Shown: positions 1-9,221, numbered from the stretch's first letter. The stretch: DNA of 64,000 nucleotides from Aliiroseovarius sp. Z3 (GCF_029105185.1 NZ_JAFMZK010000007.1:142883-206882), one strand, 5' to 3'. The notes: a model not told the origin generated them from the sequence alone. A program made the numbers and translations.

Positions 1-1
1 G

Positions 2-466
2 GGCAACGGACACCCGGTCGCTGCAGTCGTCACCCGGCCCGAGATCATGACGGAGTTCCGCACCCGCTTCGGCTATTTCAACACGTTCGGCGGCAACCCG
101 GTCTCGGCCGCTGCCGCGATGGCGGTGCTGGAGGTGCTGGAGGAGGAAAAGCTGGTCGACAACGCGCGCGACACGGGCGACTATGCTTTGGGGCTTCTCA
201 AAGAACTCGACCACCCGATGATCGCGGATGTGCGCGGGGCGGGCATGTTCCTGGGCGTCGAGTTTGCCAAGGACGGCGACACCGAAGCCGCCGCGCCCTT
301 CTGTGCCAAGCTCGTGGACGAAATGCGCAATCGCGGTGTCCTGCTGCACTCGGTCGGGCGGTATTATCACGGTATCAAGATCCGCCCACCCATGTGCTTT
401 GACCGCGCGCAGGCTGACATGTTGGCTGAAACATTAGATGCCGCGCTGAAGGCGATGCCGGTATGA
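2..466 (+). CDS. class III aminotransferase, C-terminal part (5' end outside window)
   Basis: The reading frame is open from base 2 and ends at 466, so only the C-terminal ~154 residues are present. The segment GYFNTFGGNPVSAAAAMAVL and the downstream small domain are typical of PLP-dependent class III (omega) aminotransferases; the PLP lysine lies upstream of the window. The next gene, an APH-fold kinase, overlaps by an ATGA, so the two are co-translated. Such pairs are known for 5-hydroxylysine and phosphoethanolamine breakdown, where a kinase acts first and a class III PLP phospho-lyase second. A phospho-lyase role is therefore an inference from the neighbour; a true transaminase is equally possible. 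Confidence 0.85.
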   Translation, partial: GNGHPVAAVVTRPEIMTEFRTRFGYFNTFGGNPVSAAAAMAVLEVLEEEKLVDNARDTGDYALGLLKELDHPMIADVRGAGMFLGVEFAKDGDTEAAAPFCAKLVDEMRNRGVLLHSVGRYYHGIKIRPPMCFDRAQADMLAETLDAALKAMPV

Positions 467-1404
467 GCGCGTTGAAACAGGCGCTTGAGGCTTGGGGCGC
501 GCAAGACATCCGCATGATCAAGAACCGCGAAAACGTGGTGCACGAGGTGCGCGTTGGCGGCCGCCCTGCGGCGCTGCGCCTGCACCGCCCAGGCTATCAA
601 AGCAAGGACGCGATCCGCTCGGAGCTGGATTGGATGGCCGCGCTGGCAGCCGCCGGAATGCGCGTGCCGGCCCCCATTCCCACCCGCTCCGGCGACACGG
701 TGGCCGATCTGGGCGGTGGGCAGATTGCCACCGTGGTGACATGGGTCGACGGCGCGCCCATCGGTGAAGGCGGCGTGCCGCTGACCGGCAGCGAGGCCGA
801 ACAGGCTGCGCTGTATCACAAGGTGGGGGGCGAGATTGCCCGGCTGCACAACCTGACCGACGCCATGACCCTGCCCACGGGCTTCACCCGCCACCGCTGG
901 GACATCCCCGGCCTGTTGGGCGATGATCCGTTCTGGGGCCGGTTCTGGGAAAGCCCGGCCTTGTCGGACGGCGACCGAAGCCTGATCCAACGCGCCCGCG
1001 CAGTGGCACATGACCGGGTGACGGCCTTTGCCGATGCGGGCGCCGATTTCGGGCTGATCCACGCCGATGCCCTGCGCGAAAACATCTTCGTCAAGGACGG
1101 AGAACTGACCCTGATCGACTTCGACGACGCAGGCTTCGGCTTCCGGCTTTACGACCTTGCGGTGATGATGACCCAGAACGAGGACGAACCCGCCTATGAC
1201 GCCATCCGCACCGCCGCGCTGGCCGGATACCGCGCCCGCCGCGCGTTAAGCCAGGAGGCGGAAGACCTGCTGCCCCTGTTCATCATGATCCGCCGCTTCG
1301 CCTCGATGGGCTGGGCGGTACCGCGATACGACCCAACCGGGCCGGAGGTGGTGAGCTATACGCAGAAAGCGGTGACGGCGGCGCGGAGGGTGCTTGGGGG
1401 GTGA
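463..1404 (+). CDS. APH-family small-molecule kinase (hydroxylysine kinase / homoserine kinase II-like)
   Basis: This 313-residue protein has the aminoglycoside-phosphotransferase fold. The catalytic loop LIHADALRENIF lies near residue 200 and the metal-binding LIDFDDAGFG near 216, the equivalents of the Brenner motif and the DFD/DFG motif. It should phosphorylate a small hydroxylated or amino substrate in the cytoplasm. Its start ATG overlaps the stop of the aminotransferase gene, which points to one pathway. Coupling to a class III PLP enzyme resembles the hydroxylysine kinase and phospholyase pair, but the substrate cannot be read from the sequence. Homoserine or choline-type kinases are alternatives. 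Confidence 0.8.
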   Translation: MSALKQALEAWGAQDIRMIKNRENVVHEVRVGGRPAALRLHRPGYQSKDAIRSELDWMAALAAAGMRVPAPIPTRSGDTVADLGGGQIATVVTWVDGAPIGEGGVPLTGSEAEQAALYHKVGGEIARLHNLTDAMTLPTGFTRHRWDIPGLLGDDPFWGRFWESPALSDGDRSLIQRARAVAHDRVTAFADAGADFGLIHADALRENIFVKDGELTLIDFDDAGFGFRLYDLAVMMTQNEDEPAYDAIRTAALAGYRARRALSQEAEDLLPLFIMIRRFASMGWAVPRYDPTGPEVVSYTQKAVTAARRVLGG

Positions 1405-1486
1405 GGGGGAGTTTGATGGGTGGAAGTGTTTAATAGATTTGCAGATGGAATTCGCACTCTAAGGTACAAACGTTCTTAGATCGGCT

Positions 1487-2098
1487 TCAAACCAGCCTCC
1501 GTTGTTGGCTAGATCGACTAGTTGTCGGACCAATCTTGCAGCCAAGCAGGATCAAGTTAGAGATATTTGGAGACTCAATTACAGTTTCTTGAAAAAGCAA
1601 TCCTGCTTTAACTTCCTCCCTTAGCTCCATGAGCAACCGACCGAGTACATTTCTGCCTACAAAACTTCCGTCAGCTTGTAACTTGGCGCCCCAAAAATCT
1701 TCGCGCCGAACTTTCTTCTCAACGATTGCCAAGGACCCTGTGCTTAGCAAGGCTTCCGAAAAAAGTTCGTAGTTTTGGACCAGCTTCACACGCAAACACC
1801 AACGCATAATTGGAACACGAACGCTCATCCAATCCGCCCTCGAATGAGCATAGTATTTTTTGCTCTTCATCTTAGCAGTCATAGCGCTCGCTTCAGCTAG
1901 GATCTCTTTCTGATACTCTGGATTTTCGGGATACCGGAGTGACTGATAAAGCGCTTCTGATGATCTAATCTGCACATTTCCGATCGTCAGCGGAAATCCG
2001 GAAGCCATGTTAGACAACGCACCAAACCGTTCGCGTGTTTTGAAGAAAACCGCACTTTGACTTGGTTCATAGTGACGAATTCCAACTTCCGTCTGCAT
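1487..2098 (-). CDS. NADAR-domain protein (YbiA-like; predicted ADP-ribose-linked hydrolase)
   Basis: The 203-residue protein carries NADAR motifs in order: FGALSN at 25-30, SSEALYQ at 46-52 (Glu48 matches the catalytic Glu of the SEHYYQ motif), DFWGAK at 134-139 and GRNVLGRLLMELR at 148-160. NADAR proteins cleave N-glycosidic bonds, and members paired with DarT remove ADP-ribose from guanine. The ATG at 2098 is chosen because GGGAG stands just upstream and it follows the previous gene by 4 bases; an ATG at 2128 would overlap that gene. The base composition is clearly more AT-rich than the core genes, suggesting transfer. With the upstream PRTase-like gene it forms a probable conflict module, where this could be the antidote. 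Confidence 0.75.
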   Translation of the reverse strand: MQTEVGIRHYEPSQSAVFFKTRERFGALSNMASGFPLTIGNVQIRSSEALYQSLRYPENPEYQKEILAEASAMTAKMKSKKYYAHSRADWMSVRVPIMRWCLRVKLVQNYELFSEALLSTGSLAIVEKKVRREDFWGAKLQADGSFVGRNVLGRLLMELREEVKAGLLFQETVIESPNISNLILLGCKIGPTTSRSSQQRRLV

Positions 2099-2102
2099 GG
2101 GT

Positions 2103-3110
2103 TCACTCCCACAACTCTTCGAATGCATTCAACAGAGCCGTGTCTGTATTTGTTTTCCTTGGGAACAGTGGATACCAAGGATCTCCCGCCCAATAGACCA
2201 ACGGCGCGTTATTTGGACAGTTTCTGAATGTAACAAAGGTAGCGCCAAAACCCGGTGTCTCCAATACAGAGTTGCCTAATGGTCGCTGAAATTTATTCAA
2301 ACCTGGGCATTGCTCTCGAATCCAAACACCATGCTCAAGGAATGCTTGCTCTGTAACATCTCGAGCATCTTTGTCAGGAAATATTTTGTTTCTAGGGTAG
2401 GAACCAATTGGCCGCAGCTTCAGATCATGTGTGAATCCATCAAAGTACCCGAGTGCTTTTTCAGGAATAGATGAGGGCCAATACACATTCGAAGATGCAG
2501 CCTTGAAGAGACGATTCTCGAGTTCCACAGCTCTCCAAAATTTAAGTACTATCTCTTTCCCTAGGGATTTTGCTTCCCGTTCGATTTCTTGCGCAGCTCG
2601 ATAACACCCTGATGAATATAGCGCGACCGTAATGACATGAATTTCTGCTTTGGTTGGCGCATCAGGAAGCCATTTCTTCAAGTCTGCGATAACATGCCCG
2701 CCGGAAAACAAGCCATCATCTAGATAAATGTATGGACCGTCTTCACACCCACACTCAGCAAACGAAAAACCAAATTGTTTTTTGAGTTCTTCACCCAAAA
2801 TCGCCAACATCTCTCTTTGACTGCGTCCGCGTCCCTGAATGTCGAGAAAGTTCGCGGTTTCCCAGAACTCTTTAGGCTCCCCACCAACAAGTTTCTCTTG
2901 GACCGGTAGGTTTGCCAAAAAATCTTTCGCACTCTGCTTAGAAAAGTATGTTTCTTTAAGAGAAGAGCAAACAGTGTTTAGAATGGAGGCACGAGAGCCT
3001 TCATCAAACTGCTCCACCCAACGCTGTACATGTTCGGCGGAAAAATCGAAACCGTCGTCTTCTCTGTAGTCGCCTGCAATATCGACAATTTCGTCAATAG
3101 TCTCTCGCAT
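2103..3110 (-). CDS. phosphoribosyltransferase-like protein, PRTase-CE type (predicted conflict-system component)
   Basis: The 335-residue protein has a PRPP-loop-like segment YLDDGLFSGGH at residues 129-139, preceded by hydrophobic strands, as in type I phosphoribosyltransferases. The rest, including a Trp/Tyr-rich C-terminus with YWAGDPWYPLFPR, does not resemble a housekeeping PRTase. It fits the divergent PRTase domains described computationally in bacterial conflict systems. ATG 3110 is preferred over TTG 3125 because GAGGA lies about 10 bases upstream. It starts 48 bases after pncB ends and runs into the NADAR gene with a 4-base gap, so all may share a transcript. Whether it is toxin, sensor or nucleotide-modifying enzyme is unknown. 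Confidence 0.6.
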   Translation of the reverse strand: MRETIDEIVDIAGDYREDDGFDFSAEHVQRWVEQFDEGSRASILNTVCSSLKETYFSKQSAKDFLANLPVQEKLVGGEPKEFWETANFLDIQGRGRSQREMLAILGEELKKQFGFSFAECGCEDGPYIYLDDGLFSGGHVIADLKKWLPDAPTKAEIHVITVALYSSGCYRAAQEIEREAKSLGKEIVLKFWRAVELENRLFKAASSNVYWPSSIPEKALGYFDGFTHDLKLRPIGSYPRNKIFPDKDARDVTEQAFLEHGVWIREQCPGLNKFQRPLGNSVLETPGFGATFVTFRNCPNNAPLVYWAGDPWYPLFPRKTNTDTALLNAFEELWE

Positions 3111-3158
3111 GGAGGTGTTCCTCAATCAGCTATGTTCTATATATGTTCTTTCGCCTTG

Positions 3159-4451
3159 TCAAACGACTACTTCCATAGAAGATTGATTCCCAACATCAAA
3201 TACCCGTTTATAGCGAGCAATCTCGTCCTCTGGTCCCATCGCCTTGTTCGGGTTGTCGGACAGTTTCACCGTCGCGCGTCCGTTCGCCTCGACCGCTTTG
3301 CAGACCAGTGAGAACGGGGCGAGGGCGTCGTTGGGGACGAGGCCGCGGAAATCATTCGTCAGCAGCGTGCCCCAGCCGAAGCTGGTGCGGACGCGGCCGG
3401 CGAATTGTTGGTGCAGTTCGATGATCTTGTCGGTGTCCAGCCCGTCCGAGAAGATGACCATTTTCTGGCTCGGGTCTTCGCCACGCTCTTTCCACCATTT
3501 GATCGCGATCTCGGCGCCCGTGGCGGGGTCGCCGCTGTCGACGCGGATGCCGGTCCAGCCTGCCAGCCAGTCGGGCGCGCGGTCCAGGAAGCCCTGGGTG
3601 CCATAGGTGTCGGGCAGGATGATGCGCAGGTTGCCGTCGTGTTCCTCGTGCCAGTCGGCCAGCACGTCGTAGGGCGCTTGCGCCAGTTCCGCGTCGTCCC
3701 CGGCCAGCGCGGCATAGACCATGGGCAGTTCATGGGCGTTGGTGCCGATGGCTTCGATGTCGCGTTTCATCGCAATCGAGCAGTTCGAGGTGCCGACGAA
3801 ACGCTCGCCCAGCCCCTCGATCATCGCCTGCACGCACCAATCCTGCCACAGATAGCTGTGCCGACGGCGGGTGCCGAAATCGGCAAGGCGCAGCCCGTCC
3901 AGCTCGCGCAGGCGCTCGATCTTCTCCCAGATCCGGGTCATGGCGCGGGCATAGAGCACTTGCAGTTCAAACCGGCCCATGTCGCGCAGAACAGCCCGGC
4001 CGCGCAATTCCATCAGGACGGCAAGGGCAGGAATTTCCCACAGCATGACCTCGGGCCACGACCCTTCGAAGGTCAGTTCGTATTGGTCGCCGACGCGTTC
4101 AAGGTGGTAATCGGGCAGGCGCATCCCCTCGAACCACTCCATGAAATCCGAGCGGAACATCTGGCGCTTGCCATAAAACGTGTTGCCGCGCAGCCATGTG
4201 CTTTCCCCGCGCGACAGGCTCAGGGATCGGATGTGGTCCAGCTGTTCGCGCAGTTCGCCCTCGTCAATCAGATCGGCCAGCGGCACCGACTTGGTGCGGT
4301 TGATCAGGCTGAAGGTGACATTGGTGTCGGGCTTGTTGCGAAACACCGATTGGCACATCAGAAGCTTATAGAAATCCGTGTCGATCAGCGACCGCACGAT
4401 AGGATCAATCTTCCAGTGGTGGTTATACACCCGGCTTGCGATATCCGGCAT
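3159..4451 (-). CDS. pncB: nicotinate phosphoribosyltransferase
   Basis: This 430-residue enzyme of the NAPRTase family converts nicotinate and PRPP to nicotinate mononucleotide in the Preiss-Handler branch of NAD salvage. Seen in the sequence are the N-terminal TDFYKLLMCQSVF, GTSNCSIA, VDSGDPATGAEIAIKWW, and the C-terminal VIFSDGLDTDKI with FGWGTLLTNDF, in the order expected for bacterial PncB, and the length is normal. The ATG at 4451 directly abuts the pncA stop at 4452, so nicotinamidase and this enzyme are produced together and act in sequence. The PRTase-like and NADAR genes follow downstream on the same strand. Confidence 0.96.
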   Translation of the reverse strand: MPDIASRVYNHHWKIDPIVRSLIDTDFYKLLMCQSVFRNKPDTNVTFSLINRTKSVPLADLIDEGELREQLDHIRSLSLSRGESTWLRGNTFYGKRQMFRSDFMEWFEGMRLPDYHLERVGDQYELTFEGSWPEVMLWEIPALAVLMELRGRAVLRDMGRFELQVLYARAMTRIWEKIERLRELDGLRLADFGTRRRHSYLWQDWCVQAMIEGLGERFVGTSNCSIAMKRDIEAIGTNAHELPMVYAALAGDDAELAQAPYDVLADWHEEHDGNLRIILPDTYGTQGFLDRAPDWLAGWTGIRVDSGDPATGAEIAIKWWKERGEDPSQKMVIFSDGLDTDKIIELHQQFAGRVRTSFGWGTLLTNDFRGLVPNDALAPFSLVCKAVEANGRATVKLSDNPNKAMGPEDEIARYKRVFDVGNQSSMEVVV

Positions 4452-5060
4452 CTATGCCTCCAACGTCACGCCCGCCGCGCGCATATCGGCGCGGGCGGCA
4501 TCCAGTGACCCGTCAAGATCAATTGCACGGCATGCGCGTTCCAGCACCGTTACGTCAAACCCCAGACGCGCGCCGTCGATGGCCGAATAGGCCACGCAGA
4601 AATCCGTCGCCAAACCAACCAGCGTCAGCTTTTCGACCCCACGCGTCCGCAGATATCCCTCCAACCCCGTCGGCGTGGTGCGGTCATTTTCGAAGAACGC
4701 AGAATAGCTGTCGATCTCAGGCCGGAACCCTTTGCGGATGATCAGATCAGCCCTGTCGCGGTGCAGGTGGTCGTGAAACCTGGCCCCGATGCTGCCCTGA
4801 ATGCAGTGATCGGGCCACAGCACTTGGGTGCCATATGGCATCTGGACGGTCTGATAGGGGTCTTTCCCGTCATGCGAGGATGCGAAAGAGCTATGGCCCG
4901 CCGGGTGCCAGTCCTGCGTGAAGACTTTCACAGGAAAATCGGGCAACAGTTCGTTGATCAGGGGAATGATCTCATCCCCGTGCGACACTGCGAGCGCGCC
5001 GCCGGGACAGAAGTCGTTCTGCACGTCGATCACGATCAGGGCTTCATTTGCGTCACGCAT
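4452..5060 (-). CDS. pncA: nicotinamidase
   Basis: The 202-residue isochorismatase-fold hydrolase deamidates nicotinamide to nicotinate, which PncB then uses. The catalytic triad is visible: Asp12 in VIDVQNDF, a Lys in IIRKGF and the nucleophilic Cys in LATDFCVAY. The metal site DWHPAGHSSF is also present. A strong ribosome binding site AAGGAGG lies 7-8 bases before the ATG at 5060. It is the first gene of the pncA-pncB operon and is divergent from trhO; the promoters must lie in the 100 bases between them. Confidence 0.96.
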   Translation of the reverse strand: MRDANEALIVIDVQNDFCPGGALAVSHGDEIIPLINELLPDFPVKVFTQDWHPAGHSSFASSHDGKDPYQTVQMPYGTQVLWPDHCIQGSIGARFHDHLHRDRADLIIRKGFRPEIDSYSAFFENDRTTPTGLEGYLRTRGVEKLTLVGLATDFCVAYSAIDGARLGFDVTVLERACRAIDLDGSLDAARADMRAAGVTLEA

Positions 5061-5160
5061 GGGTGATCCTCCTTGAAACTCAATGGGTAAGGATCGCTTG
5101 GGGGCGGGTCAAGCAATTGGCAGGCTTGATCCTTTGAAAATAGGGGCGTATGCCGCCACT

Positions 5161-6069
5161 ATGTATACGATTGCTGCACTCTATCACTTCACCCGTTTCG
5201 ACAATCCGGCGGCCTTGCAGGCTCCATTGCTGGATGTTGCCCAGCGCGAAGGGATCTCGGGATCGCTTCTGCTGGCGCAGGAAGGCATTAACGGTACGAT
5301 TGCCGGATCGCGCGCAGGCATTGACGCGATCCTGACCCATATCCGCGCCCTGCCCGGCTGCGCCGATCTGTCGTGGAAGGAATCCACGGCAAAGGACCAG
5401 CCGTTCGGCAAAATGAAAGTGCGCCTGAAGAAAGAAATCGTGACCATGGGGGTTCCGGATGTGGACCCTCGTGCCTCGGTCGGGCACTACGTGAAACCCG
5501 AGGATTGGAACGATCTGATCTCGCAGGATGATGTCGTGGTGATCGATACCCGCAATGATTACGAGGTTGCCATTGGCACGTTTGAAGGCGCGGTCGATCC
5601 GAAAACCAAAACCTTCCGGGAATTCCCCGACTGGTGGGAACACAACAAGGACCGGTTTCACAACAAGCGGGTCGCGATGTTCTGCACCGGTGGTATCCGC
5701 TGCGAGAAATCGACCAACTTCCTGATCAGTCAGGGGGTCGAGGACGTGTATCACCTGAAAGGCGGCATCCTTCAGTATCTTGAGGACGTGCCTGCCACGG
5801 ATAGCAAGTGGGACGGAGCGTGTTTCGTTTTTGACAACCGCGTGTCGGTTGAACACGGGCTGACCGAAGGTCCACATGAACTCTGTCACGCCTGTCGCCG
5901 CCCAATCCTGCCTGACGATAAGGCTCGCCCTGAATACGAAGACGGCGTCAGCTGCCACCAATGTATTGATGAGTTCGACGAAGCCCGGCGCGACAGGTTC
6001 CGTGAGCGGCAGAAACAAATGGCTTTGGCCCGCGCGCGTGGCGAACGTCACTTAGGTCGGGAGGCATAG
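5161..6069 (+). CDS. trhO: tRNA uridine(34) hydroxylase (YceA-type rhodanese protein)
   Basis: The 302-residue protein has an N-terminal acylphosphatase-like domain (LLLAQEGINGTIAGS at 36-50) and a rhodanese domain whose active loop MFCTGGIRCEKS contains Cys175 and Cys181. A Cys-rich tail (CHACRRPI and CHQCID) follows. This is the TrhO/YceA arrangement, which makes 5-hydroxyuridine at wobble position 34 of tRNAs. ATG 5161 is preferred over an upstream ATG at 5083 because homologues start at this MYTIAALYHF segment and the extra residues look untranslated. It is a single-gene unit divergent from pncA. Confidence 0.93.
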   Translation: MYTIAALYHFTRFDNPAALQAPLLDVAQREGISGSLLLAQEGINGTIAGSRAGIDAILTHIRALPGCADLSWKESTAKDQPFGKMKVRLKKEIVTMGVPDVDPRASVGHYVKPEDWNDLISQDDVVVIDTRNDYEVAIGTFEGAVDPKTKTFREFPDWWEHNKDRFHNKRVAMFCTGGIRCEKSTNFLISQGVEDVYHLKGGILQYLEDVPATDSKWDGACFVFDNRVSVEHGLTEGPHELCHACRRPILPDDKARPEYEDGVSCHQCIDEFDEARRDRFRERQKQMALARARGERHLGREA

Positions 6070-6115
6070 GCTCCGAACACCGCCCCAGAAACGGACGGTG
6101 CTGGATTGGAGGCGA

Positions 6116-7216
6116 TCAGAGTCGGCTAACGTCAAACGCAGCGCCGGTCATCTGTTTTATCAAACCAAACAGCAGCGTGGCCGATGCAACCGAGCTTTCG
6201 GTAACCAGAACGGTGTCCTGATGATAGATCGGAAATTTTCCGGCGCTGAACAAACCGTCTGCTGTGGTCAGGTCGATGACGAACACGCTGCGCGTTTTAT
6301 CTGGCCCTGAACTGTCAGACCGAACTGCTTTCGGCGAATATTCCCTTAGAACAAGAATGCCCTTTGGATTGGCCCGCAAATCGGTCAGGCCGCCAATCAA
6401 TGACATCGCATCGAGTGCGGATATGTCGGCCGTATCGAATGGCACGATCGCTTCACGGCTGGCCGCCCCGAGCGAACGGAAGTAGCGATCATCCTTCTCT
6501 ACCGCGACCTTGTCGCCTGGTAGCAACAAAGCATCGTATTGTGGGTTGGCCAGCACCTGCTCAAGCGGGCGGCGGTAGGTTGTGCTGCCGCGGATCAACT
6601 TGATCTGCGGGTTCAATATCTGTGCGGCAGGGCCACCTGCGGCAGATATGGCATTCAGAACCGTGAAATTCGGATCGTCGACCTGTATCGGACCGGGGCG
6701 ATTGACACCTGAAACCATCGAGATGGTGCCGCGAGTTCCCTGTTTGACATTCAGTTGAACCTGCGCCGAAGGGATCACTTCTTCGTATTTCCGCTGAACC
6801 CGCGCCCGCGCGGCTGAATGTGGCAATCCTGCGATATGAAGCGTCCCGACGAAGGGCAAGAATATCGTCCCGGCTGGCGAGACCTGCATATCCTGCATAC
6901 GAACGGTGTTCTGTCCGGGCGACGCCAGAAGCGAGTTCTCCTCGCTGTCCCAAACAACTACGTCCACAAGATCAAATGGACGAATGGGCTTGTCTGCCGC
7001 CGGGGTTCCGCGATTTGGCCACGAATAGGAACCGTTGGTGTTGGGGGCAGGCCAACGCGAGATCGAAGACAACGTTTCGCGAGAAACCCGATAGACTGCG
7101 ATGTCAGACTGCTTCTGAGACTCGTTTCCGATGATCTCGCTCTGAAGCGCGCCGCCCCGTGGCAGGCCGCAACTTGCCATGCTCAGCAACAAAAGAGCGG
7201 TGAGAATAAAACGCAT
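6116..7216 (-). CDS. outer-membrane polysaccharide export lipoprotein (Wza/KpsD-type, SLBB)
   Basis: A signal sequence ends in the lipobox SMASC (Cys16), so this 366-residue protein is a lipoprotein. A Poly_export domain follows (residues ~78-170, with DLVDVVVWDSEE and SPAGTIFLPFVGTL), then SLBB-type repeats (PGPIQVDDPNFTVLNAISAAGG and a second copy near 260-300). It should form the outer-membrane channel through which the capsule leaves the cell, working with the KpsM/T/E genes 10 kb away. A GT2 gene lies upstream on the same strand. A C-terminal amphipathic segment (LLFGLIKQMTG) may be the membrane-spanning helix. Confidence 0.88.
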   Translation of the reverse strand: MRFILTALLLLSMASCGLPRGGALQSEIIGNESQKQSDIAVYRVSRETLSSISRWPAPNTNGSYSWPNRGTPAADKPIRPFDLVDVVVWDSEENSLLASPGQNTVRMQDMQVSPAGTIFLPFVGTLHIAGLPHSAARARVQRKYEEVIPSAQVQLNVKQGTRGTISMVSGVNRPGPIQVDDPNFTVLNAISAAGGPAAQILNPQIKLIRGSTTYRRPLEQVLANPQYDALLLPGDKVAVEKDDRYFRSLGAASREAIVPFDTADISALDAMSLIGGLTDLRANPKGILVLREYSPKAVRSDSSGPDKTRSVFVIDLTTADGLFSAGKFPIYHQDTVLVTESSVASATLLFGLIKQMTGAAFDVSRL

Positions 7217-7388
7217 TGCGCCCCCGGAAACAGATCAATTTCTGGCGGCCACCCTATGCTGTGGGACCAAATGGAACAAGCCTTATTCTGGCATTTGACC
7301 TTGCCTGATACGGCCCCGCAACAGAGAATATTTCTGGCGCATTCATCGGCTTGGCAGGGGATCAATTTCCTATGATCAAAACCTTAGG

Positions 7389-8324
7389 TCATAACCGCCG
7401 CAACATCAGTGCAAACCACAATGCAGCGGTGCTTGCCCTCGTTTGCCGGTACAGCTTCATTCTTTTCAAAATACGCCAGCTTTTGCGCCGTCGCATGTTG
7501 AGCACTCGGCGAAAATCTTCCAACAGCAACTGATTTTCTGGCACGAACAGATGCGCGGACGCCGCAAGGGCACGTGCATTGAGTCGATTCCATTCGGCAA
7601 AATGGCCGCTAAGCAGCATTCCTATACGAGCGAGTTTCGCCTTGGTATTGTCGTTGGCGCCAATCTCGTTGCCATTATGCTGGCGATATAACAACGTTGG
7701 CTCATCGTCATGCACCAGATGACCACCAACACCCGCCAGAATTTGATAGGTCCACCAGTCATGAACGACCACTTCAGATGTTTCTCGGGCGGCCATGCTG
7801 ACAAGTTCGGTGCCCGCAGCGTTGAGGAGAATGGTGTTTCCTGAAGCGACGTTCTGAACCAACGCATTGCGAAACCCCAAGGGGCGCGGCCTTGGGACGG
7901 AAAGGCGACGGCCCTCAAGGGCGTCATTGGTTATCCATGTCCGGCTGCAATACAACGCGGGCACATCACCGTCGAAGCCTTCCAGTGCACGTATGCTTCG
8001 CGACAGCTTGTCCGCAAGCCATACATCATCCTGATCGCAAAAGGCGACCCACGCACCATCTGGAGCATGGTCTGAAAAACGTCTGAGCAACGACATGAAG
8101 TTGGCCGCCGCCCCCTGTTGGGGGCCGTCCAGAATGGTCACCGGATGTCCTTCGGTTGCGAATTCCGTCAAGACCTTCCGCGTATCATCCTGTGACCCGT
8201 CATCGCTGACAATCAAAGACCAGCTATCGTGGTCCTGGTTGGCAATACTGGCCAGCTGCTCTTTAAGATTTTGGCCGCCATTATATGTCGCAAGCAGTAT
8301 CGCAATATGGGGTGCGGACTTCAT
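7389..8324 (-). CDS. family 2 glycosyltransferase (rhamnosyltransferase-like)
   Basis: The 311-residue cytoplasmic GT-A enzyme begins with HIAILLATYNGGQNLKEQL and has the nucleotide-binding VSDDGSQDDT and the metal-binding WVAFCDQDDVW (DxD region). These resemble dTDP-rhamnose-using WbbL/RfbF-like transferases. It is directly downstream of rmlB-rmlD-rmlA, so dTDP-L-rhamnose is a reasonable donor (inference). ATG 8324 is used; a TTG one codon upstream is less likely. The gene ends 172 bases before the export lipoprotein gene on the same strand. Confidence 0.87.
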   Translation of the reverse strand: MKSAPHIAILLATYNGGQNLKEQLASIANQDHDSWSLIVSDDGSQDDTRKVLTEFATEGHPVTILDGPQQGAAANFMSLLRRFSDHAPDGAWVAFCDQDDVWLADKLSRSIRALEGFDGDVPALYCSRTWITNDALEGRRLSVPRPRPLGFRNALVQNVASGNTILLNAAGTELVSMAARETSEVVVHDWWTYQILAGVGGHLVHDDEPTLLYRQHNGNEIGANDNTKAKLARIGMLLSGHFAEWNRLNARALAASAHLFVPENQLLLEDFRRVLNMRRRKSWRILKRMKLYRQTRASTAALWFALMLRRL

Positions 8325-8351
8325 CAACGTGACTTCTTTTCAATCGGTTTC

Positions 8352-9221
8352 TTAGACGGACAATTGCGACAGATACCGCCCATAATCGTTTTTGGCAAAA
8401 ACCTTTGCACGTGCTTTCAACTCGTCTTTCGTAATCCACCCGTTTGAGAAGGCAATTTCCTCAAGGCTACCGACTTGCTGCCCCTGCCGCTTTTCAAGTG
8501 TGCGCACAAAGTTTCCCGCGTCGAGAAGGCTGCCATGTGTCCCGGTGTCGAGCCAAGCATATCCGCGCCCCATCAGCTTTACCGACAGCAGGTCTTCATG
8601 AAGATACATCTCGAGCAAGGTGGTTATTTCAAGCTCACCGCGGTCGGACGGAACCACTTTCTTTGCCCGTTCGGGCGCCGATCCATCAAGAAAATAAAGC
8701 CCAGTCACCGCATAACTTGACGGAGGAGATAGTGGTTTTTCGATGATTACGTTTACCTTGCCTTCATCGTCAAACCCAACAACGCCATAACGTTCGGGAT
8801 CGGCGACGCGGTAGCCAAACACGGTGCCACCCGTTTTCTCTTCGCAGGCTTCGGTCAGCAATTCCTGAAGTCCCTGTCCGAAGAATATGTTGTCGCCCAG
8901 CACAAGGGCAGACGGTGCGCCTGCAAGAAAATCCTCGGCCAGGATAAAGGCTTGTGCAAGTCCGTCAGGTGATGGCTGCTCAATATACGTAAACGACATA
9001 CCCAGCTCGGACCCGTCACCCAACAGCCTTTGGAACTGAGATTGGTCCTGAGGGGTCGTAATGATCGCCACTTCGCGGATACCAGCCAGCATCAATGCGC
9101 TGATCGGGTAATAAATCATCGGTTTGTCATAGACCGGAAGCAGCTGCTTCGACACTGCCATTGTGATCGGATAAAGTCTTGTACCCGATCCACCTGCCAG
9201 AATAATACCTTTACGTTTCAT
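8352..9221 (-). CDS. rmlA: glucose-1-phosphate thymidylyltransferase
   Basis: This 289-residue nucleotidyltransferase makes dTDP-glucose, the first step of dTDP-L-rhamnose synthesis. The N-terminal GIILAGGSGTRLYPIT signature, KQLLPVYDKPMIYYP, ALVLGDNIFFG and the C-terminal YAWLDTGTHGSLLDA are all present and the length is normal. ATG 9221 gives the usual RmlA N-terminus; an ATG at 9239 would add six residues and cannot be excluded. It lies 30 bases after rmlD and is part of the rmlB-rmlD-rmlA run. Confidence 0.95.
   Translation of the reverse strand: MKRKGIILAGGSGTRLYPITMAVSKQLLPVYDKPMIYYPISALMLAGIREVAIITTPQDQSQFQRLLGDGSELGMSFTYIEQPSPDGLAQAFILAEDFLAGAPSALVLGDNIFFGQGLQELLTEACEEKTGGTVFGYRVADPERYGVVGFDDEGKVNVIIEKPLSPPSSYAVTGLYFLDGSAPERAKKVVPSDRGELEITTLLEMYLHEDLLSVKLMGRGYAWLDTGTHGSLLDAGNFVRTLEKRQGQQVGSLEEIAFSNGWITKDELKARAKVFAKNDYGRYLSQLSV

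Noticed and set aside
1487..3110. DarT-NADAR toxin-antitoxin pair
   Set aside because: The partner of the NADAR protein lacks DarT motifs and instead shows a PRPP-loop-like segment.
3405..4508. A 367-codon open frame antisense to pncB
   Set aside because: The strand carrying pncB shows all family motifs; the antisense frame is a GC-rich shadow.
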